Below, one piece after another: positions 62,601 to 64,000 of a stretch of DNA of 64,000 bases. Source of the stretch: Odiellus spinosus (Eukaryota; Arthropoda; Arachnida; Opiliones; Phalangiidae); contig OY987232.1 in NCBI GenBank assembly GCA_963920705.1, forward strand, positions 3,720,001 through 3,784,000, given 5' to 3'. Below the pieces are notes generated by a model. The model was not told where the DNA came from. It saw only the letters and a list, made by a program, of their open reading frames with translations, and made no database searches. A program made the position numbers and the translations under genes. Each line of letters begins with the position of its first letter. Within the stretch, counting starts at the first letter, position 1.

Positions 62601-64000
62601 AAACAAAAACGCTTAAAAATCAAAGATTATTGGATTCAAATGGACACAAAACATTTGATTTTTAAGCGATTTAGACAAAATCAACACCTATCGAAAGAGC
62701 AATTATTGATCAATCTAAAAAAAGAGTTTTGGAAAATCCGTTGAAAAACATGGAAAATATGGCCAATACAAAAAAACATCTAATATCAAAAAGCGTATTT
62801 TTAAAATCTGAAATTTGACTATTTTGATATTGTGTGATTTCTTGAAATGGCCATATTTTTCTTGTTTTTCAACGGATTTTTGAAAACTCTACCTATTTAG
62901 ACTGTCAAATAATTGCTCTTTCGAATGACATTGGTTTTGTCTAAATTGCCAAAAGGTAACAAATACAAAATGGGTTGAAATTAAGGAAACACGCTTAAAA
63001 ATCAAAGATTATTGGATTCAAATGGACACAAAACATTTGATTTTTTAGCGATTTAAACAAATTCAACACCTATCGAAAGAGCAAGAATTGATCAATCTAA
63101 ATAACAAGAGTTTTTCAAAATCCGTTGAAAACATGGAAAATATGGCAAATTCAAAAAAACATCTAATATCAAAAAGCGTATTTTTAAAATCTGAAATTTG
63201 ACTATTTTGATATTGTATGATTTCTTGAATTGGCCATATTATTCTTGTTTTTCAACGGATTTTTGAAAACTCTATTTAGACTGTCCAATAATTGCTCTTT
63301 CGAATGACATTGGTTTTGTCTAAATTGCCAAAATGTAACAAATACAAAATGGGTTGAAATTAAGGTAACAAGCTTAAAAATCAAAGATTTTTGGATTCAA
63401 ATGGACACAAAACATTTATTTTTTAAGCGATTTAGACAAATTCAACACCTATCGAAAGAGCAAGTATTGATCAATCTAAATAACAAGAGTTTTAGAAAAT
63501 CCGTTGAAAAAATGGAAAATATGGCAAATTCCAAAAAAACATCTTATCAAAAAGCGTATTTTTAAAATCTGAAATTTGACTATTTTGATATTGTATGATT
63601 TCTTGAATTGTCCATTTTATTCTTGTTTTTCAACGGATTTTTGAAAACTCTTATTATTTAGATTGTCCAATAATTGCTCTTTCGAATGACATTGGTTTTG
63701 TCTAAATTGCCAAAACATAACAAATATCAAATGGGTTAATATTAAGCAAAAACGCTTAAAAATCAAAGATTATTTGATTCAAATGGACACAAAACATTTG
63801 ATTTTTAAACGATTTAGACAAGATCAACACCTATCGAAAGAGCAAGTATTGATCAATCTAAAAAAAAGAGTTTTGGAAAATCCGTTGAAAAACATGGAAA
63901 ATATGGCCAATGCAAAAAACATCTAATATCAAAAAGCGTATTTTTAAAATCTGAAATTTGACTATTTTGATAGTGTGAGATTTCTTGAAATGGCCATATT
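56700..64000. repeat. Long-range satellite duplicate of the 40.3-49.9 kb region
   Basis: Monomers from about 56.7 kb to the window end follow the order of those from about 40.3 kb. Offsets are 16,426 bp near 57 kb, 16,040 bp from about 59.7 to 62.1 kb, and 14,130 bp from about 62.18 kb on (48,05x matches 62,18x). The steps are whole numbers of monomers: one lost between the first two offsets and five (1,910 bp) between the last two. The aatctaattatttag variant at about 46,079 and 62,119 marks the last shared point before the 1,910-bp step. This shows block amplification at a scale above the 2-4 kb duplications. Confidence 0.78.

Larger units (their letters stand above)
32264..64000. repeat. 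Right satellite array, about 382-bp monomer
   Basis: This continues the same satellite for about 31.7 kb (about 83 monomers) to the window end, with no other insertion visible. Monomer phase and orientation match the left array, so both sides are one array split by the island. Variant monomers seen on the left recur here: the acctatttagacttagcaa variant lies near 15,245 and again near 49,903 and 51,811, and the aaacacaaatcgaa variant near 13,883 and 54,660. Much of this half is made of recent multi-monomer duplications, listed separately. I see no protein gene or RNA gene in it. Confidence 0.97.

Overview
This window is eukaryotic repetitive DNA, probably pericentromeric or centromeric heterochromatin of an animal, and I think an arthropod. 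About 48 kb of it is one AT-rich satellite with a monomer of about 382 bp (positions 1-16,699 and 32,264-64,000, roughly 125 monomers). One 15.6-kb island of retroelements (16,700-32,263) interrupts the array. I recognise no host protein gene, tRNA, rRNA or CRISPR array. The arthropod guess rests on an EN+ Penelope-like element next to a Ty3/gypsy element whose LTR length and probable tRNA-Leu primer site recall the insect mdg3 group. The species cannot be named from this sequence.

The satellite has an unusual architecture. Each monomer is two diverged copies of one ancestral unit, of about 170 and 213 bp, in opposite orientation, so the array reads as alternating plus and minus half-units with two dyad centres per monomer. 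The halves differ mainly by a 45-bp block present in one of them. Monomer variants recur in multi-monomer blocks (3, 5, 6, 8, 10 or 11 monomers) and on a scale of about 16 kb. This shows repeated segmental amplification by unequal exchange.

The island sits between 12-bp direct repeats at one of the dyad centres. Its right part (29,351-32,263, plus strand) is an almost complete Penelope-like element (PLE): a 197-bp pseudo-LTR with a hammerhead-ribozyme-like motif, a reverse transcriptase frame, a GIY-YIG endonuclease frame and a second pseudo-LTR. Its left part (16,700-29,337, minus strand) is a pile of truncated PLE copies arranged as two near-identical units of about 2.9 kb in tandem. Each unit has an endonuclease end fused to an N-terminal RT half by the same 1.1-kb deletion, followed by a pseudo-LTR, endonuclease and C-terminal RT half. 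The plus and minus parts meet head to head at about 29,338-29,350.

A Ty3/gypsy LTR retrotransposon fossil (18,956-25,170, minus strand) is nested inside the endonuclease of the first minus-strand unit. It has 273-bp LTRs that look identical by eye and a 4-bp target duplication, so it is the youngest layer. Inferred order of events: satellite amplification, PLE insertion or insertions, tandem duplication of the minus-strand PLE unit, then LTR element insertion.
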